Shown here: piece after piece, positions 6,698 to 15,815 of the stretch | How the letters are laid out: each line of letters opens with the position of its first letter | Numbering within the stretch: position 1 is the first letter of the stretch | Source: JBARCX01 sp049794535 | Lineage (GTDB): Bacteria; Pseudomonadota; Gammaproteobacteria; Xanthomonadales; Rhodanobacteraceae | Direction: 5' to 3' | Length of the DNA stretch: 35,619 bases | Assembly (NCBI GenBank): GCA_049794535.1 | Contig: JBARCX010000319.1 | Location: 1 to 35,619, forward strand | Translations under genes and position numbers: made by a program | The notes under the pieces: model-generated | What the model saw: only the letters and a program-made list of their open reading frames with translations | Databases searched by the model: none | Told to the model about the DNA's origin: nothing

Positions 6698-8200
6698 TTA
6701 TTTCACGCCGTGCATCAATCGGTTGATCAGCGGCGAGATCACCAGCAACAGCACGCCGGCGCCACCTAGCAACCAGAAGCTGAAGGTGAATCCGCTGATG
6801 GCCGAGGCCGCCGTCATGCCGCTTTCGCCGCTGATACGACCGGCGATCAGTCCCGACAGGTTGCCGCCCACGGCAAGCGAGAGAAACCAGCCACCCATTG
6901 CCAGGCCGACCAGACGTGGTGGCGCCAGCTTGGTCACCATCGACAAACCGATCGGCGACAGGAACAACTCACCGACGGCCTGCAGCACGTAGCAAACCGT
7001 GAGCGGCCAGAACGGAATCAAGCCAGCGCCGTTCAAAAGCCGCGATAGCGCATAAACCAACACCACGAAACCGAATCCGTTGAAAACCAGCCCCAGACCA
7101 AACTTGCGCGGGATCGACGGCTCCTTGTGTCGCTTGGCGAGATACCCCCACATCAGCGACACCACCGGCGCCAGCAGGATGAGCGCCAGCGGCTCCACCG
7201 ACTGGTACCAACCGACCGGGAACGTCCAGCCGAACATCTGTCGATCAACCATGTTTTCGGCAAGGAAGTTGAACGACGTACCGAGCTGGAAATAGAACAT
7301 CCAGAACAGCACGTTGAAGGCGAAGATGATCAGCATCGCAAACACGCGATGCAGCTGCACACGATCATGTCGAATCGCTTCGACAATCAGCATCGCCGCA
7401 ACGACAACGAACAACGGCCCGAGCAGCCATTTCAGCCCTTGGGCCGCATACGCCAGCAGCAAGTAGACCAAGGGCACGGCAACCACCATGCCGAGCAACA
7501 CCCATACTACGCGCATCCGGCTCGCCGCTTCGGGTGCCGGACGACCCACGCCGCGCAAGCCGCGTCGCCCAAACCAGAACCAGAACAGACTCAACAGCAT
7601 GCCTACGCCGGCAGCGCCAAAGACCACTTTGTAGTTCTGCTGCAGCGGCGTGTCGGTGAAGTAGCTCGCCATCCAGCCGGTCAGCAAAGGCGCGATCAGG
7701 GCACCTCCGTTGATGCCCATGTAGAACAGCGTGAAACCGCGATCGCGCCGCTCATCTTTCGCCCCATACAGCTGACCGACCATCGTCGAGATGTTCGGCT
7801 TGAACAGTCCGTTGCCGACAATCACCAACGCCAGGCCGTAGAGAAAGAGCTCCTTGCTCGGCAGCATGATCGCGAACAAACCCATCGCCATCACAAACGC
7901 ACCAATCAAAATGGAGCGCTGATAGCCGATGACCTTGTCCGCGATGTAACCGCCAAAAATGCTACTGGCGTAAATAAGTGCGGTGTAAGCGCCATAGAGC
8001 ACGCTGGCCCATGCCTGCCCGGCGGGATCGCCGTGATAGAAGTGCGCCACCACATACAAAGCCAGCGCCCAGCTCACGCTGTAGAACGCGAAGCGCTCCC
8101 AGAACTCGGTCATGAACAGCATCCACAACGGGCGTGGATGGCCGAGTAGTTGCGGAAAATCGGGTGTGGCAGCTACGCCGGCGTCGAGACTCTGGCTCAC
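6698..8200 (-). CDS. POT/PTR2 family proton-coupled di/tripeptide transporter
   Basis: 500 residues with about a dozen or more hydrophobic segments. The helix 1 motif E32FWER36FAFY matches the ExxERFxYY signature of proton-coupled oligopeptide transporters, and FTLFYMGINGGALIAPL matches the PTR2 signature around helix 5; GNGLFKPNISTMVGQLY is also typical. It should import di- or tripeptides across the inner membrane with protons. The GTG start at 8200 has AGGGGGAA upstream. It lies between the tyrosine regulator and the tryptophan dioxygenase, so amino-acid supply would fit, but there is no evidence of co-regulation. A 170-bp gap upstream shows no clear feature. Confidence 0.93.
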   Translation of the reverse strand: MSQSLDAGVAATPDFPQLLGHPRPLWMLFMTEFWERFAFYSVSWALALYVVAHFYHGDPAGQAWASVLYGAYTALIYASSIFGGYIADKVIGYQRSILIGAFVMAMGLFAIMLPSKELFLYGLALVIVGNGLFKPNISTMVGQLYGAKDERRDRGFTLFYMGINGGALIAPLLTGWMASYFTDTPLQQNYKVVFGAAGVGMLLSLFWFWFGRRGLRGVGRPAPEAASRMRVVWVLLGMVVAVPLVYLLLAYAAQGLKWLLGPLFVVVAAMLIVEAIRHDRVQLHRVFAMLIIFAFNVLFWMFYFQLGTSFNFLAENMVDRQMFGWTFPVGWYQSVEPLALILLAPVVSLMWGYLAKRHKEPSIPRKFGLGLVFNGFGFVVLVYALSRLLNGAGLIPFWPLTVCYVLQAVGELFLSPIGLSMVTKLAPPRLVGLAMGGWFLSLAVGGNLSGLIAGRISGESGMTAASAISGFTFSFWLLGGAGVLLLVISPLINRLMHGVK

Positions 8201-8370
8201 GTTTCCCCCTGGGTAATTTTTATAGATGACGCAGTGGCTTCGCTTGAACGACCACCTGCGAATGATCAGATGTAACGAGCTGCGCGGATATCGTCAAATG
8301 CGCTGCAGCATCTTCTACATCCTTTCGAAAGCCGTCATTTCAGCGTAAGTCGAAACAACAGCACCCCAAA

Positions 8371-9219
8371 TCAACTTCCCAGCACGGTGCGTACATCCAA
8401 CAGCTCAGGGAAGAAAGTCAGATCCAACGCTTTCTTGAGGAAACCGACACCGGATGAACCTCCCGTGCCACGGCGGTGTCCGATGATTCTCTCCACCGCT
8501 TTCATGTGGCGGAAACGCCAAAGCTGGAAACTCTCCTCTATGTCGACCAGCGTCTCGCACAGATGGAACTCCGTCCAGAATTGCTCCGGTGCCTCGTAAA
8601 TGCGTTTGAACACCGGCAGCAAGCTGTCCTGGCGCTGCCAGGGTTGGCTGACGTCACGCTCCAGCAGCTCCGTTGGCACCGCGTGACCACGGCGCGCCAG
8701 CCAGCGCAAAGCTTCGTCGTACAGGCTGGGAGCTTCCAGCACGTCGCGCAGACCTTGCTGCGCCACCGCGTCGTGCGCAAACACGGCCAGCATCTCGGCG
8801 TTCTTGTTGCCGAAGATGAACTCCACCGTGCGGTACTGCGCCGACTGGAAGCCGGACGACGGCCCCAGCGTGTCGCGAAACGCCAGATACTCGTGCGGCG
8901 TCATGGTCTCCAGCACCGCCCACTGCTCGAACAGCTGGCGCTGGATCTGCTTGACCCGCGCCAGCACCTTCAGGCACGGCCCAGTCTCATCGCGATGCAG
9001 GTAGGCAATCGCCGCTTTCAGCTCATGGATGACCAGCTTCATCCACAGCTCGGCCACATGGTGCTGGATGATGAACAACATCTCGTCGTGGTACGGCGGA
9101 TCGCTCTGCGGTTGCTGGGCGGACAGCAGCGTGTCCAACCGCAAGTAGCCGGCGTAGGTCATACGCCCGCTCAAATCCCGCTCGATACCGGCCTCAAGCT
9201 CTCGCTGGTTGTCCGTCAT
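8371..9219 (-). CDS. kynA: Tryptophan 2,3-dioxygenase
   Basis: 282 residues, close to the Xanthomonas campestris enzyme. The haem and substrate residues known there have counterparts two positions earlier: H53 in IIQHHVAELWMK, R115 in FRDTLGPSSGFQS, the proximal haem ligand H238 in RFRHM, and T252 in GTGGSSGVGF. It oxidises L-tryptophan to N-formylkynurenine with O2. The ATG at 9219 is chosen because the conserved protein begins MTDNQRELEAGIE; a longer frame to 9315 adds a basic, non-conserved stretch across the intergenic region. No other kynurenine genes are in the window. It diverges from the dehydrogenase operon over about 210 bp in which I see no clear promoter. Confidence 0.95.
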   Translation of the reverse strand: MTDNQRELEAGIERDLSGRMTYAGYLRLDTLLSAQQPQSDPPYHDEMLFIIQHHVAELWMKLVIHELKAAIAYLHRDETGPCLKVLARVKQIQRQLFEQWAVLETMTPHEYLAFRDTLGPSSGFQSAQYRTVEFIFGNKNAEMLAVFAHDAVAQQGLRDVLEAPSLYDEALRWLARRGHAVPTELLERDVSQPWQRQDSLLPVFKRIYEAPEQFWTEFHLCETLVDIEESFQLWRFRHMKAVERIIGHRRGTGGSSGVGFLKKALDLTFFPELLDVRTVLGS

Positions 9220-9431
9220 GGTCGTCCGAAGTACCCCGAAAACGCCCATGTTAACCGCAGGCCAAGGCCGGCCCGTACGTGGCCGAATGCTGCACTGTAC
9301 CTTGCAGCGCAACATAGCGCCCTGGTATCAAATGCGGTCTTGTCAGGCTTACCCATGCGCGCCAGACCCCACTGGATGGGTCACCGCCTTCCTCACTGCA
9401 TACCCCCCATTACTCTCTCCGGGAGCGAGTC

Positions 9432-10517
9432 GTGTCCATCGCAGCTAAGTTCGAAATTGAATACTTGCAATACCTCGACGCCGAAGGCAAGCAGGTCCGT
9501 GATGACCTGCCTGAATTCGCAAAAGACCTTGACCACATGGTCGAGCTCTACAAGCTGATGCTCTCCACCCGCGTGTTCGATGCCAAGTCGATCGCGCTGC
9601 AGCGTACCGGCAAGCTCGGCACCTATGCCTCGTGCCTGGGACACGAAGCCGCACACGTCGGCATCGGCAGCGCCATGCGACCCGAAGACGTCTACGCACC
9701 GAGCTACCGCGAATACGGCGCGCAGTTGTACCGCGGCGTGCAGCCGCGCGAGGTGTACATGTACTGGGGCGGCGACGAGCGCGGCAACGACTACCAGAAT
9801 GAACCGGCACGCCACGACTTCCCATGGTCGGTGCCGATCGCTACGCAGTGCCTGCATGCGGCGGGCTCCGCACTTGCATTCAAGATCCGCGGTGAGAAGC
9901 GCGTTGCCGTATGCACCATCGGTGACGGTGGTTCGTCCAAGGGTGACTTCTACGGCGCCATCAACATCGCCGGCGCGCAGAACCTGCCGATGGTTGCAGT
10001 GATCGTGAACAACCAGTGGGCGATCTCGGTGCCACGCAAGATCCAGTCCGGCGCACCGACGCTGGCACAGAAAGGCATCGCCGCCGGTCTGTTCTCGATC
10101 CAGGTGGACGGCAACGACATCATCGCCGTACGCAAGGCGATGGAAGACGCGCTCGAGCGTGCTCGCAACGGCCAAGGCGGCAGCGTGATCGAGGCGGTGA
10201 CCTACCGCCTTGGTGACCACACCACCGCCGACGATGCACGTCGCTACCGCGGCGAGCAGGAAGTGAAAGACGGCTGGGCAAAAGAGCCGATGAAGCGCCT
10301 GCGCAACTGGCTGGTCGCCAAGGGCGTGTGGGACGACGCGAAGGAAGAAGCCTGGAAGGCTGAGTGCGACGAGTGGATGGATAACGAGGTGAATGCCTAC
10401 CTCGAAACCAAGACGCAGCCGGTATCGGCGATGTTCGATTACATCTTCGCTGAAGTCCCCGCCGATCTCGCCAAGCAGCGCGATTACGTCCTCTCGCTCG
10501 AAACCAAGGGTCACTGA
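9432..10517 (+). CDS. pdhA: Pyruvate dehydrogenase E1 component, alpha subunit
   Basis: 361 residues of the alpha2beta2-type E1. The thiamine diphosphate motif is clear, from GDGGSSKGDFYGAIN to VIVNNQWAIS, and DHTTADDARRYR is the phosphorylation-loop equivalent. With the beta subunit it decarboxylates a 2-oxo acid and acetylates the lipoyl group of E2. The GTG start follows GGGAG (9420-9424). The split E1 with E2 resembles Bacillus-type PDH; branched-chain 2-oxo acid dehydrogenase has the same layout, so the substrate is not fixed by sequence alone. First gene of a three-gene operon; the E3 gene is not in the window. Confidence 0.88.
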   Translation: MSIAAKFEIEYLQYLDAEGKQVRDDLPEFAKDLDHMVELYKLMLSTRVFDAKSIALQRTGKLGTYASCLGHEAAHVGIGSAMRPEDVYAPSYREYGAQLYRGVQPREVYMYWGGDERGNDYQNEPARHDFPWSVPIATQCLHAAGSALAFKIRGEKRVAVCTIGDGGSSKGDFYGAINIAGAQNLPMVAVIVNNQWAISVPRKIQSGAPTLAQKGIAAGLFSIQVDGNDIIAVRKAMEDALERARNGQGGSVIEAVTYRLGDHTTADDARRYRGEQEVKDGWAKEPMKRLRNWLVAKGVWDDAKEEAWKAECDEWMDNEVNAYLETKTQPVSAMFDYIFAEVPADLAKQRDYVLSLETKGH

Positions 10518-10520
10518 GTC

Positions 10521-11501
10521 ATGGCACAAATTACTCTTATCGAAGCCGTCACCCAGGCACTCGCCTACGAGATGAAGCATGACGACAGCGTCGTCGTGCT
10601 AGGTGAGGATGTAGGCGTCAACGGCGGCGTGTTCCGCGCTACCCAGGGCCTGCAGGAACAGTTCGGCGAACTGCGCGTGCTCGACACGCCGCTGGACGAA
10701 ACCACCATCGCCGGCGTCACCGTCGGCCTCGCCGTGCAGGGCATGAAGCCGGTCGCTGAAGCGCAGTTCGAAGGCTTCATCTATCCGATGATGGAGCAGA
10801 TCGCCTGCCACGCCGCACGCCTGCGCAACCGTACCCGTGGCCGTCTCACCGTGCCGGCAGTGTTCCGCGCACCGTGGGGCGGTGGTATCCGTGCACCGGA
10901 GCATCACTCCGAGGCGAACGAGCATCTGTTCACCAACATCCCGGGCCTGCGCGTGGTGATGCCGTCATCGCCGGCACGTGCCTACGGCTTGTTGTTGGCT
11001 GCGATTCGCGATCCGGATCCGGTGATGTTCTTCGAGCCCAAGCGCATCTATCGCCAGTACAAGGAAGAAGTGCCGGATGACGGCGAGGCCTTGCCGCTGG
11101 ACGTGTGCTTCGTGCTGCGCGACGGCACCGACGTCACCCTGGTGACCTGGGGTGCACAGGTGAAGGAATCGCTGGAAGCTGCCGACGAGCTCGCCAAGCA
11201 AGGCATCAGCGCCGAAGTGATCGACGTTGCCACGCTGACCCCGCTCGACTTCGACACCATCGCCGAATCGGTGCAGAAGACCGGCCGCTGCGTGATCGTG
11301 CACGAAGCCCCCAAGACCGCTGGCTTCGGCGCCGAGATCGCTGCGCGTCTGTCCGAGGAATGCATGTACGACCTGGTTGCCCCGGTCGAGCGCGTGACGG
11401 GCTTCGATACGCACATCCCGCTGTTCCGCCTCGAGATGAAATACATGCCAAGCGTGGAGCGCGTCGTCGACGCCGCCAAGCGCACTCTGGCCGCTAGCTA
11501 A
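10521..11501 (+). CDS. pdhB: Pyruvate dehydrogenase E1 component, beta subunit
   Basis: 326 residues, the usual length. VVLGEDVGVNGGVFRAT, LDETTIAGVTVGLAVQG, FRAPWGGGIRAPEHHS and VIDVATLTPLD are the standard transketolase-like beta-subunit blocks, including the glutamate that activates thiamine diphosphate (LDE..I region). It forms the E1 heterotetramer with the upstream gene, three bases before its start, and binds E2. As for E1 alpha, branched-chain 2-oxo acids are an alternative substrate. The C-terminal half holds the transketolase C-terminal domain with GFGAEIAARL. Confidence 0.92.
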   Translation: MAQITLIEAVTQALAYEMKHDDSVVVLGEDVGVNGGVFRATQGLQEQFGELRVLDTPLDETTIAGVTVGLAVQGMKPVAEAQFEGFIYPMMEQIACHAARLRNRTRGRLTVPAVFRAPWGGGIRAPEHHSEANEHLFTNIPGLRVVMPSSPARAYGLLLAAIRDPDPVMFFEPKRIYRQYKEEVPDDGEALPLDVCFVLRDGTDVTLVTWGAQVKESLEAADELAKQGISAEVIDVATLTPLDFDTIAESVQKTGRCVIVHEAPKTAGFGAEIAARLSEECMYDLVAPVERVTGFDTHIPLFRLEMKYMPSVERVVDAAKRTLAAS

Positions 11502-11522
11502 TCATTCAACGGACCCGATCCC

Positions 11523-12869
11523 ATGGCTGATATCAAAACGTTCTACCTGCCCGACCTCGGCGAAGGCCTTCCCGACGCAACCATCGTCGAGTGGCACGTC
11601 AAAGTGGGCGACAACATCAAGCTCGACGCCCCGCTGTGCTCGATGGAAACCGCCAAAGCCGTTGTTGACGTGCCCTCGCCGTACACCGGCAAGGTCACCA
11701 AGCTGCACGGTGCGGCCGGCGACATCATCGAAACCGGCTCCGCACTGGCCGAGTTCGAGCCGGACCCGAATGCCAAGCAGCGCGCCGAAGCCGAATCCAC
11801 CGGCCATCACCACGGCCCGAAGAAGACCGAAGAGCCGAAGGCTGCCGAACCCGCCAAGCCCGCCGCAGCCGATCGTGAAGACGAAGGCACCGTGGTCGGC
11901 GCGATGGTCAGCGGCAGTCACGTGCACGTCGAACAGGCTGCCAGCATCGGCGGCGTGAAGGCCGTGCCGGCTGTGCGCGCACTGGCGAAGAAGCTCAAGG
12001 TCGACCTCACCCGCGTGCGCCCGAGCGGCGCCGATGGCGTAGTGACCATGCAGGACGTGAAGAACGCCGCTGCGAATGGTTCGGCCGTACTCGGCTCGGC
12101 CCCGGCACGCGCCGTGCCGGATTCCGCCGGTCGTCATCTGGCACCGCAACTGCCGGAACCGGAGCAGGCCCGTACTGCCGTATCGCTCGCCGGTAAGCCG
12201 GTGCGCACCGCGCCGCCGAGCGTGCAGGCCAGTGGCCAGCCGGAGCAGCTCAAGGGTGTTCGCCGGAACATGGCGCGCGTGATGGCCGAAGCCCACGCCA
12301 ACGTGGTGCCGACCACCCTGGTGGACGATGCCGACCTGCACGCATGGATCGGTAAGCAGGACATCACCGCTCGCCTGATTCGCGCCATCGTGTTCGCCTG
12401 CAAGACTGTGCCTGCACTCAACGCATGGTTCGACGGCAAGAATCTCACCCGCACCCTGCATCCGCATGTGGACATCGGTATCGCCGTGGACACCGACGAC
12501 GGTTTGTTCGTGCCGGCGTTGCGTAATGCCGACGTGCTCGACGCTGCCGGCGTCCGCGCAGCAATCAAGCGTCTGCGTACGCAGGTGGAGGATCGCTCGA
12601 TTCCGGCGTCGGAACTGTCCGGCTACACCATCAGCCTGTCGAACTTCGGCATGTTTGCGGGTCGCTACGCCACGCCAGTGGTTGTGCCGCCAACCGTCGC
12701 CATCATCGGCGCCGGCAAGCTCAGCCACGACGTGGTCGCCGTGATCGGTGGCATCGAAGTGCATCGTCGTATGCCGCTGTCGCTGACCTTCGATCATCGC
12801 GCTGCCACCGGCGGTGAAGCGGCACGCTTCCTCAAGGCCATGCTGGACGATTTGGCATTGCCGAACTGA
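11523..12869 (+). CDS. pdhC: Dihydrolipoamide acyltransferase E2 of a 2-oxo acid dehydrogenase complex
   Basis: 448 residues: one lipoyl domain (about 3-78, lipoylated lysine K45 in METAKAVVDV), an Ala/Pro/Lys/Glu-rich linker (82-125), a peripheral-subunit binding domain (about 146-182, VPAVRALAKKL....PSG.DG.V), a second linker and a catalytic domain (about 220-448). It transfers the acyl group from lipoamide to coenzyme A and forms the complex core. The active-site motif is DHRAATGG with catalytic H425; the usual DHRxxDG aspartate is a threonine here (T429), which is notable. The gene begins 21 bp after E1 beta and is followed by an intrinsic terminator. Confidence 0.92.
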   Translation: MADIKTFYLPDLGEGLPDATIVEWHVKVGDNIKLDAPLCSMETAKAVVDVPSPYTGKVTKLHGAAGDIIETGSALAEFEPDPNAKQRAEAESTGHHHGPKKTEEPKAAEPAKPAAADREDEGTVVGAMVSGSHVHVEQAASIGGVKAVPAVRALAKKLKVDLTRVRPSGADGVVTMQDVKNAAANGSAVLGSAPARAVPDSAGRHLAPQLPEPEQARTAVSLAGKPVRTAPPSVQASGQPEQLKGVRRNMARVMAEAHANVVPTTLVDDADLHAWIGKQDITARLIRAIVFACKTVPALNAWFDGKNLTRTLHPHVDIGIAVDTDDGLFVPALRNADVLDAAGVRAAIKRLRTQVEDRSIPASELSGYTISLSNFGMFAGRYATPVVVPPTVAIIGAGKLSHDVVAVIGGIEVHRRMPLSLTFDHRAATGGEAARFLKAMLDDLALPN

Positions 12870-12898
12870 TCGTTGTAATCACCACGATGCGATATCAA

Positions 12899-12926
12899 AC
12901 GGGGCGCTCATGGCGCTCCGTTTTTT
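12899..12926 (+). terminator. Intrinsic terminator of the pdhABC operon
   Basis: ACGGGGCGC and GCGCTCCGT pair around a TCAT loop with one G-U pair, followed directly by TTTTTT. It lies 30 bp after the E2 stop codon. Confidence 0.85.
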
Positions 12927-12967
12927 CACTGGCTCGAAAAGAGGCCCATTGCAACAGCTACACGTAC

Positions 12968-13450
12968 TCACTCGAAGAGAATGCCACCCCAGTTTTTTGG
13001 ATGGACGTCCGCAATCGTCTGGGAAATCGTCCAGCGATGACCACCCACATCCTCGACGCTGTATTGCCTTTCGCCGTACGGAAAATCCGTGGGTGCATTG
13101 ATGATCCGCGCACCCAAACGCTTCGCTTGATCGTAGTGTTTGTCGACATCCATGACGCGAAGCATCGTCGCCTGAGTCGCCATGAGGGCACGCAGATTCG
13201 TCGCATCCATCGCCGAAGATGCCTCTTCGGGTAACCCAACCACGATGATCGAGCCCTCACCGAAACTGAGTTGCACACGGTGATGGCCTATCCGTAGTCG
13301 CTCGACAAAGCCGAACACGCGACAGAGCCAGTCGGCTGCCTCACGCACGTTGGCATAAGCAAGCTCAGGAATCACCGGGCCAAGCGGCATGGAGCGATTC
13401 ACTAACACGCCAGAGGACAGGTTCACCGGTTTCATGGGCATGGAATCCAT
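12968..13450 (-). CDS. VOC superfamily protein (glyoxalase/bleomycin resistance-like)
   Basis: About 160 residues. PVIPELAYANVREAADWLCRVFGF and the late HYDQAKRLGARI, YGERQYSVEDVGGHRWTISQ are typical of PhnB-like VOC proteins made of two paired beta-alpha-beta-beta-beta units. Such proteins range from lyases to antibiotic-binding proteins; no specific reaction can be assigned. Several ATG codons are possible at 13450, 13441 and 13435, none with a strong ribosome site; an ATG at 13546 would add an unlikely hydrophilic leader. It converges on the pdh operon and ends about 40 bp after its terminator. Confidence 0.78.
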   Translation of the reverse strand: MDSMPMKPVNLSSGVLVNRSMPLGPVIPELAYANVREAADWLCRVFGFVERLRIGHHRVQLSFGEGSIIVVGLPEEASSAMDATNLRALMATQATMLRVMDVDKHYDQAKRLGARIINAPTDFPYGERQYSVEDVGGHRWTISQTIADVHPKNWGGILFE

Positions 13451-13580
13451 GGGCAAGCGGGGATTAAAGATACGACTCTGTGACGTCGATACGTGACACC
13501 TCGATACGATCAAGGTGACGAAAGAATGACTGCGCACTGTTGCCAAGCTGTGACGGGTACGCGGCTCACCCAGACATCGC

Positions 13581-14705
13581 TCAAACGTGGCGGATTACCG
13601 CAATCGCAATCTCCACCGCAATCAATACGATGATGGCCATTTCCATCAACTCGCCACGCTTGCCCGAAGCCTCTTCATACAATGCAGCGTAGGTATCGCG
13701 GATGATCGCCAGTTTGCGATCCACTGCATGGCTGACGTTGGGCACACGGAAAAGCTCCAGCGCCGATGCGTAGACGCGCGATAGATAGACGTCCTCTGTC
13801 ACCTGTAAAGCGTTATCGACCTTTTCGGTGATCTCGGTGACTTCGGCAACCAACGTATACAGTTTGCGCGCAAGATCCGCGAAACGTCGTGCAGCAAAGG
13901 GATTGCCGATGTGATGTGCGACTTCGACCAAGTCGTACATGCGCGGCAATTCGGCATCGAGCAACTCATCGTAGTAACGCAATTCGAGAAGCTGCGCATT
14001 GGCTACTTCGAGAATATCGACGACATCGGAATCACCACGCGGCTCATAAATAAAGGCGCGATCCCAGGTCAGCACGACCAGATCATCGGCATAGTAGGAA
14101 AAACGCTGCCGCAGTAGATCCTGTCGCGCTTGCTCGGAGAGCGCACGCTGCTCACCCGAAAGCAGCGGTACAAGATCAACGTGCTCATGCAACGTATTGA
14201 CCGGCACCGGCTGATCGAATGCATGCACGATGCCGAGCAGATAGTCCTCGTGCAGCAAGGCCAAACTTGGCCGCACCAGTGCCTGCTGCAAAATCGATTT
14301 CACCTGATGGAGCAGCTCGCTCCAAATGGCGCTTTCGGCGCTGGGTCCGAGTGCCGCATCGACGGCATTGACCAGCTGCGTAAAGGCCGACCAGCTACGT
14401 TGTCCGGCTTTCACCTGCACGGAGAAGGCCACCACACCAAAATCGTAAAGCCGTGCCGTCACTGTCGCGTGATGCAGCTCGCCACCCGCCTGAAACTGGA
14501 TCGGATCGAGTGTCAGCACCACCGGCGGCACACCGAATGCCAACGCCTTGGGTGGCGCGCTGCTAAGTTTGCTGCGCGCGCTGGCGGTGCGTGCCTGTTG
14601 CGCCCAGAGTGCCTCCACCTGACCGAGATCGATAGCATCCGCGATATCGATCAAATGCATGGCAATGACCACAGCGGACTGGACTTCAGGTTGCGCGTAA
14701 CTCAT
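13581..14705 (-). CDS. RMD1/DUF155-like protein with a C-terminal membrane anchor
   Basis: 374 residues. The middle YDFGVVAFSVQV, DDLVVLTWDRAFIYEP and ILEVANAQLLELRYYDELLD, followed by helical residues and one C-terminal hydrophobic helix (about the last 20 residues, MAIIVLIAVEIAIAVIRHV), agrees with the RMD1/DUF155 pattern (YagE-like; mitochondrial RMND1 in eukaryotes). I recognise this from sequence pattern, not a search. No catalytic residues are evident; the single tail anchor would place most of the protein in the cytoplasm. ATG at 14705 with GGGGA upstream is preferred to a TTG at 14726. The next two minus-strand genes are also of unknown role, so a small envelope-associated group is possible. 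Confidence 0.7.
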   Translation of the reverse strand: MSYAQPEVQSAVVIAMHLIDIADAIDLGQVEALWAQQARTASARSKLSSAPPKALAFGVPPVVLTLDPIQFQAGGELHHATVTARLYDFGVVAFSVQVKAGQRSWSAFTQLVNAVDAALGPSAESAIWSELLHQVKSILQQALVRPSLALLHEDYLLGIVHAFDQPVPVNTLHEHVDLVPLLSGEQRALSEQARQDLLRQRFSYYADDLVVLTWDRAFIYEPRGDSDVVDILEVANAQLLELRYYDELLDAELPRMYDLVEVAHHIGNPFAARRFADLARKLYTLVAEVTEITEKVDNALQVTEDVYLSRVYASALELFRVPNVSHAVDRKLAIIRDTYAALYEEASGKRGELMEMAIIVLIAVEIAIAVIRHV

Positions 14706-14762
14706 GAATTCCCCAGAGCTTTCCAACCGTAGGAGCCTTCCCGCCGCGAACGCAGTTAGCGC

Positions 14763-15413
14763 TCAATAATCCCGCACGTCGAGCATCACGTAGCAACGCG
14801 CATTGTAGGCCTGCGACCCACCGGGCCACGTCAACGATGTCAGCACGCGGTCACCCGCCGGCCAAGGCGCATTGTCGAGCAGCGCTTCTACGCTGACCGT
14901 ACCGTCGGCGGCATGATTGTGAAACAACCGCACCCAATGCAACTCGGGTGTCAGCGACTCGCTCTGTAGTGCAGTGGCCAACAAGACCTCGACACCGTGA
15001 GGTATCGCAATGGCACCCTCTGGCGCGCCGCGCACGATAAACGGCCCGATAAAAACATCCCAAGTGCGTACGCCAATATCCCAGCTCGCCAGCTGCATCC
15101 GGCGATCGTCGGTGACATACCAGCAGGCAGCAAGTAATACGTGAAACGCACTCTGCTCAAACGTGGCCAATGCATCGCGGCAGCCGATAGCGCCACCACC
15201 GTATCCCGCAAAGCTTTCTTCGATCTGCCGTTCTTCGCTGATGACGATGTCGATATCCAGCCGACCCGGCTCGCCCGCTGCACCCTCGTGCCAGCTGGCG
15301 CGGATGGCAGGAAAATCATCATCGGTGACTAGCCAGTCTTCATCCGGCTCGAGTTCGACGTCGTGCCGCTCGAACAATCGAAGCAGGTCATTCTGAAGTT
15401 CTTTCGCGTTCAT
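14763..15413 (-). CDS. DUF6348-like protein of unknown function
   Basis: 216 residues, acidic and soluble, with no signal peptide or membrane segment. Recognisable segments are FHVLLAACWYV followed by a WDIGVRTWDVFIGP strand, ELHWVRLFHNHAADGTVSVEALLDN and a final YVMLDVRDY. The pattern recalls the DUF6348 family; this is from memory and unverified. ATG at 15413 with AAAGGAAA upstream is preferred over a GTG at 15419. It lies about 57 bp upstream of the RMD1-like gene on the same strand and may be co-transcribed. No function can be given. Confidence 0.65.
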   Translation of the reverse strand: MNAKELQNDLLRLFERHDVELEPDEDWLVTDDDFPAIRASWHEGAAGEPGRLDIDIVISEERQIEESFAGYGGGAIGCRDALATFEQSAFHVLLAACWYVTDDRRMQLASWDIGVRTWDVFIGPFIVRGAPEGAIAIPHGVEVLLATALQSESLTPELHWVRLFHNHAADGTVSVEALLDNAPWPAGDRVLTSLTWPGGSQAYNARCYVMLDVRDY

Positions 15414-15433
15414 CGACACGTTTCCTTTTGCCG

Positions 15434-15766
15434 TTATGTCTTATGTGATCGACTACGCCATATGACGTGCCGCACGATCATCGCGATAACCAGTACAACG
15501 ACAAAGCCACCGTAGCCGTTCAAGGCGGGCAATACCTGTTTCCAGATCGCACCACTTTCGGGGCCAAAGCCACCTTCTGCATGCGCTTGCACAGTATCAA
15601 AGCCAAATAGTGCGCATTGCACACCGAGCGATGCCGCAAGCAGCAACACGATGATGTCGAAGATACGTCGCGCCATCACGCGCGGCAGGCTTTTCGGATA
15701 AGCCCAGTAAGCCCAGCCAAGGATAAGCAGCCAGGGAGCAAGCAGCAGAATGGCAAGGTAACGCAT
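15434..15766 (-). CDS. Small integral membrane protein of unknown function
   Basis: About 110 residues with three hydrophobic helices: MRYLAILLLAPWLLILGWAYWAY, IFDIIVLLLAASLGVQCALFGF and YGGFVVVLVIAMIVRHVIW, with a basic tail. No family recognised. The start is not secure: the longer frame up to 15913 overlaps the 3' end of trpS and gives Cys/Arg-rich non-membrane sequence, so the ATG at 15766 is preferred. It lies between trpS and the DUF6348-like gene on the same strand. Confidence 0.6.
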   Translation of the reverse strand: MRYLAILLLAPWLLILGWAYWAYPKSLPRVMARRIFDIIVLLLAASLGVQCALFGFDTVQAHAEGGFGPESGAIWKQVLPALNGYGGFVVVLVIAMIVRHVIWRSRSHKT

Positions 15767-15815
15767 CTTTCGGATTACTCCATCGTGCATGCCCGCGCAC
15801 ATTACCCTTGCCGGG

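Noticed and set aside
7127..8149. 340-codon open frame on the plus strand across the peptide transporter
   Set aside because: Antisense to a transporter with clear signatures; Gln/His/Arg-rich sequence has no domain.
8476..9558. 360-codon open frame on the plus strand across tryptophan dioxygenase
   Set aside because: Antisense to kynA and running into the start of pdhA; no recognisable domain or ribosome site.
9393..10580. Long 395-codon open frame on the minus strand across E1 alpha
   Set aside because: It is antisense to an undoubted E1 alpha gene; its His/Val/Arg-rich composition and lack of any known motif match a GC-bias shadow frame.
11502..12797. 431-codon open frame on the minus strand across E2
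   Set aside because: Antisense to the E2 gene, with repetitive His/Gly/Arg content and no motif; a shadow of codon bias.
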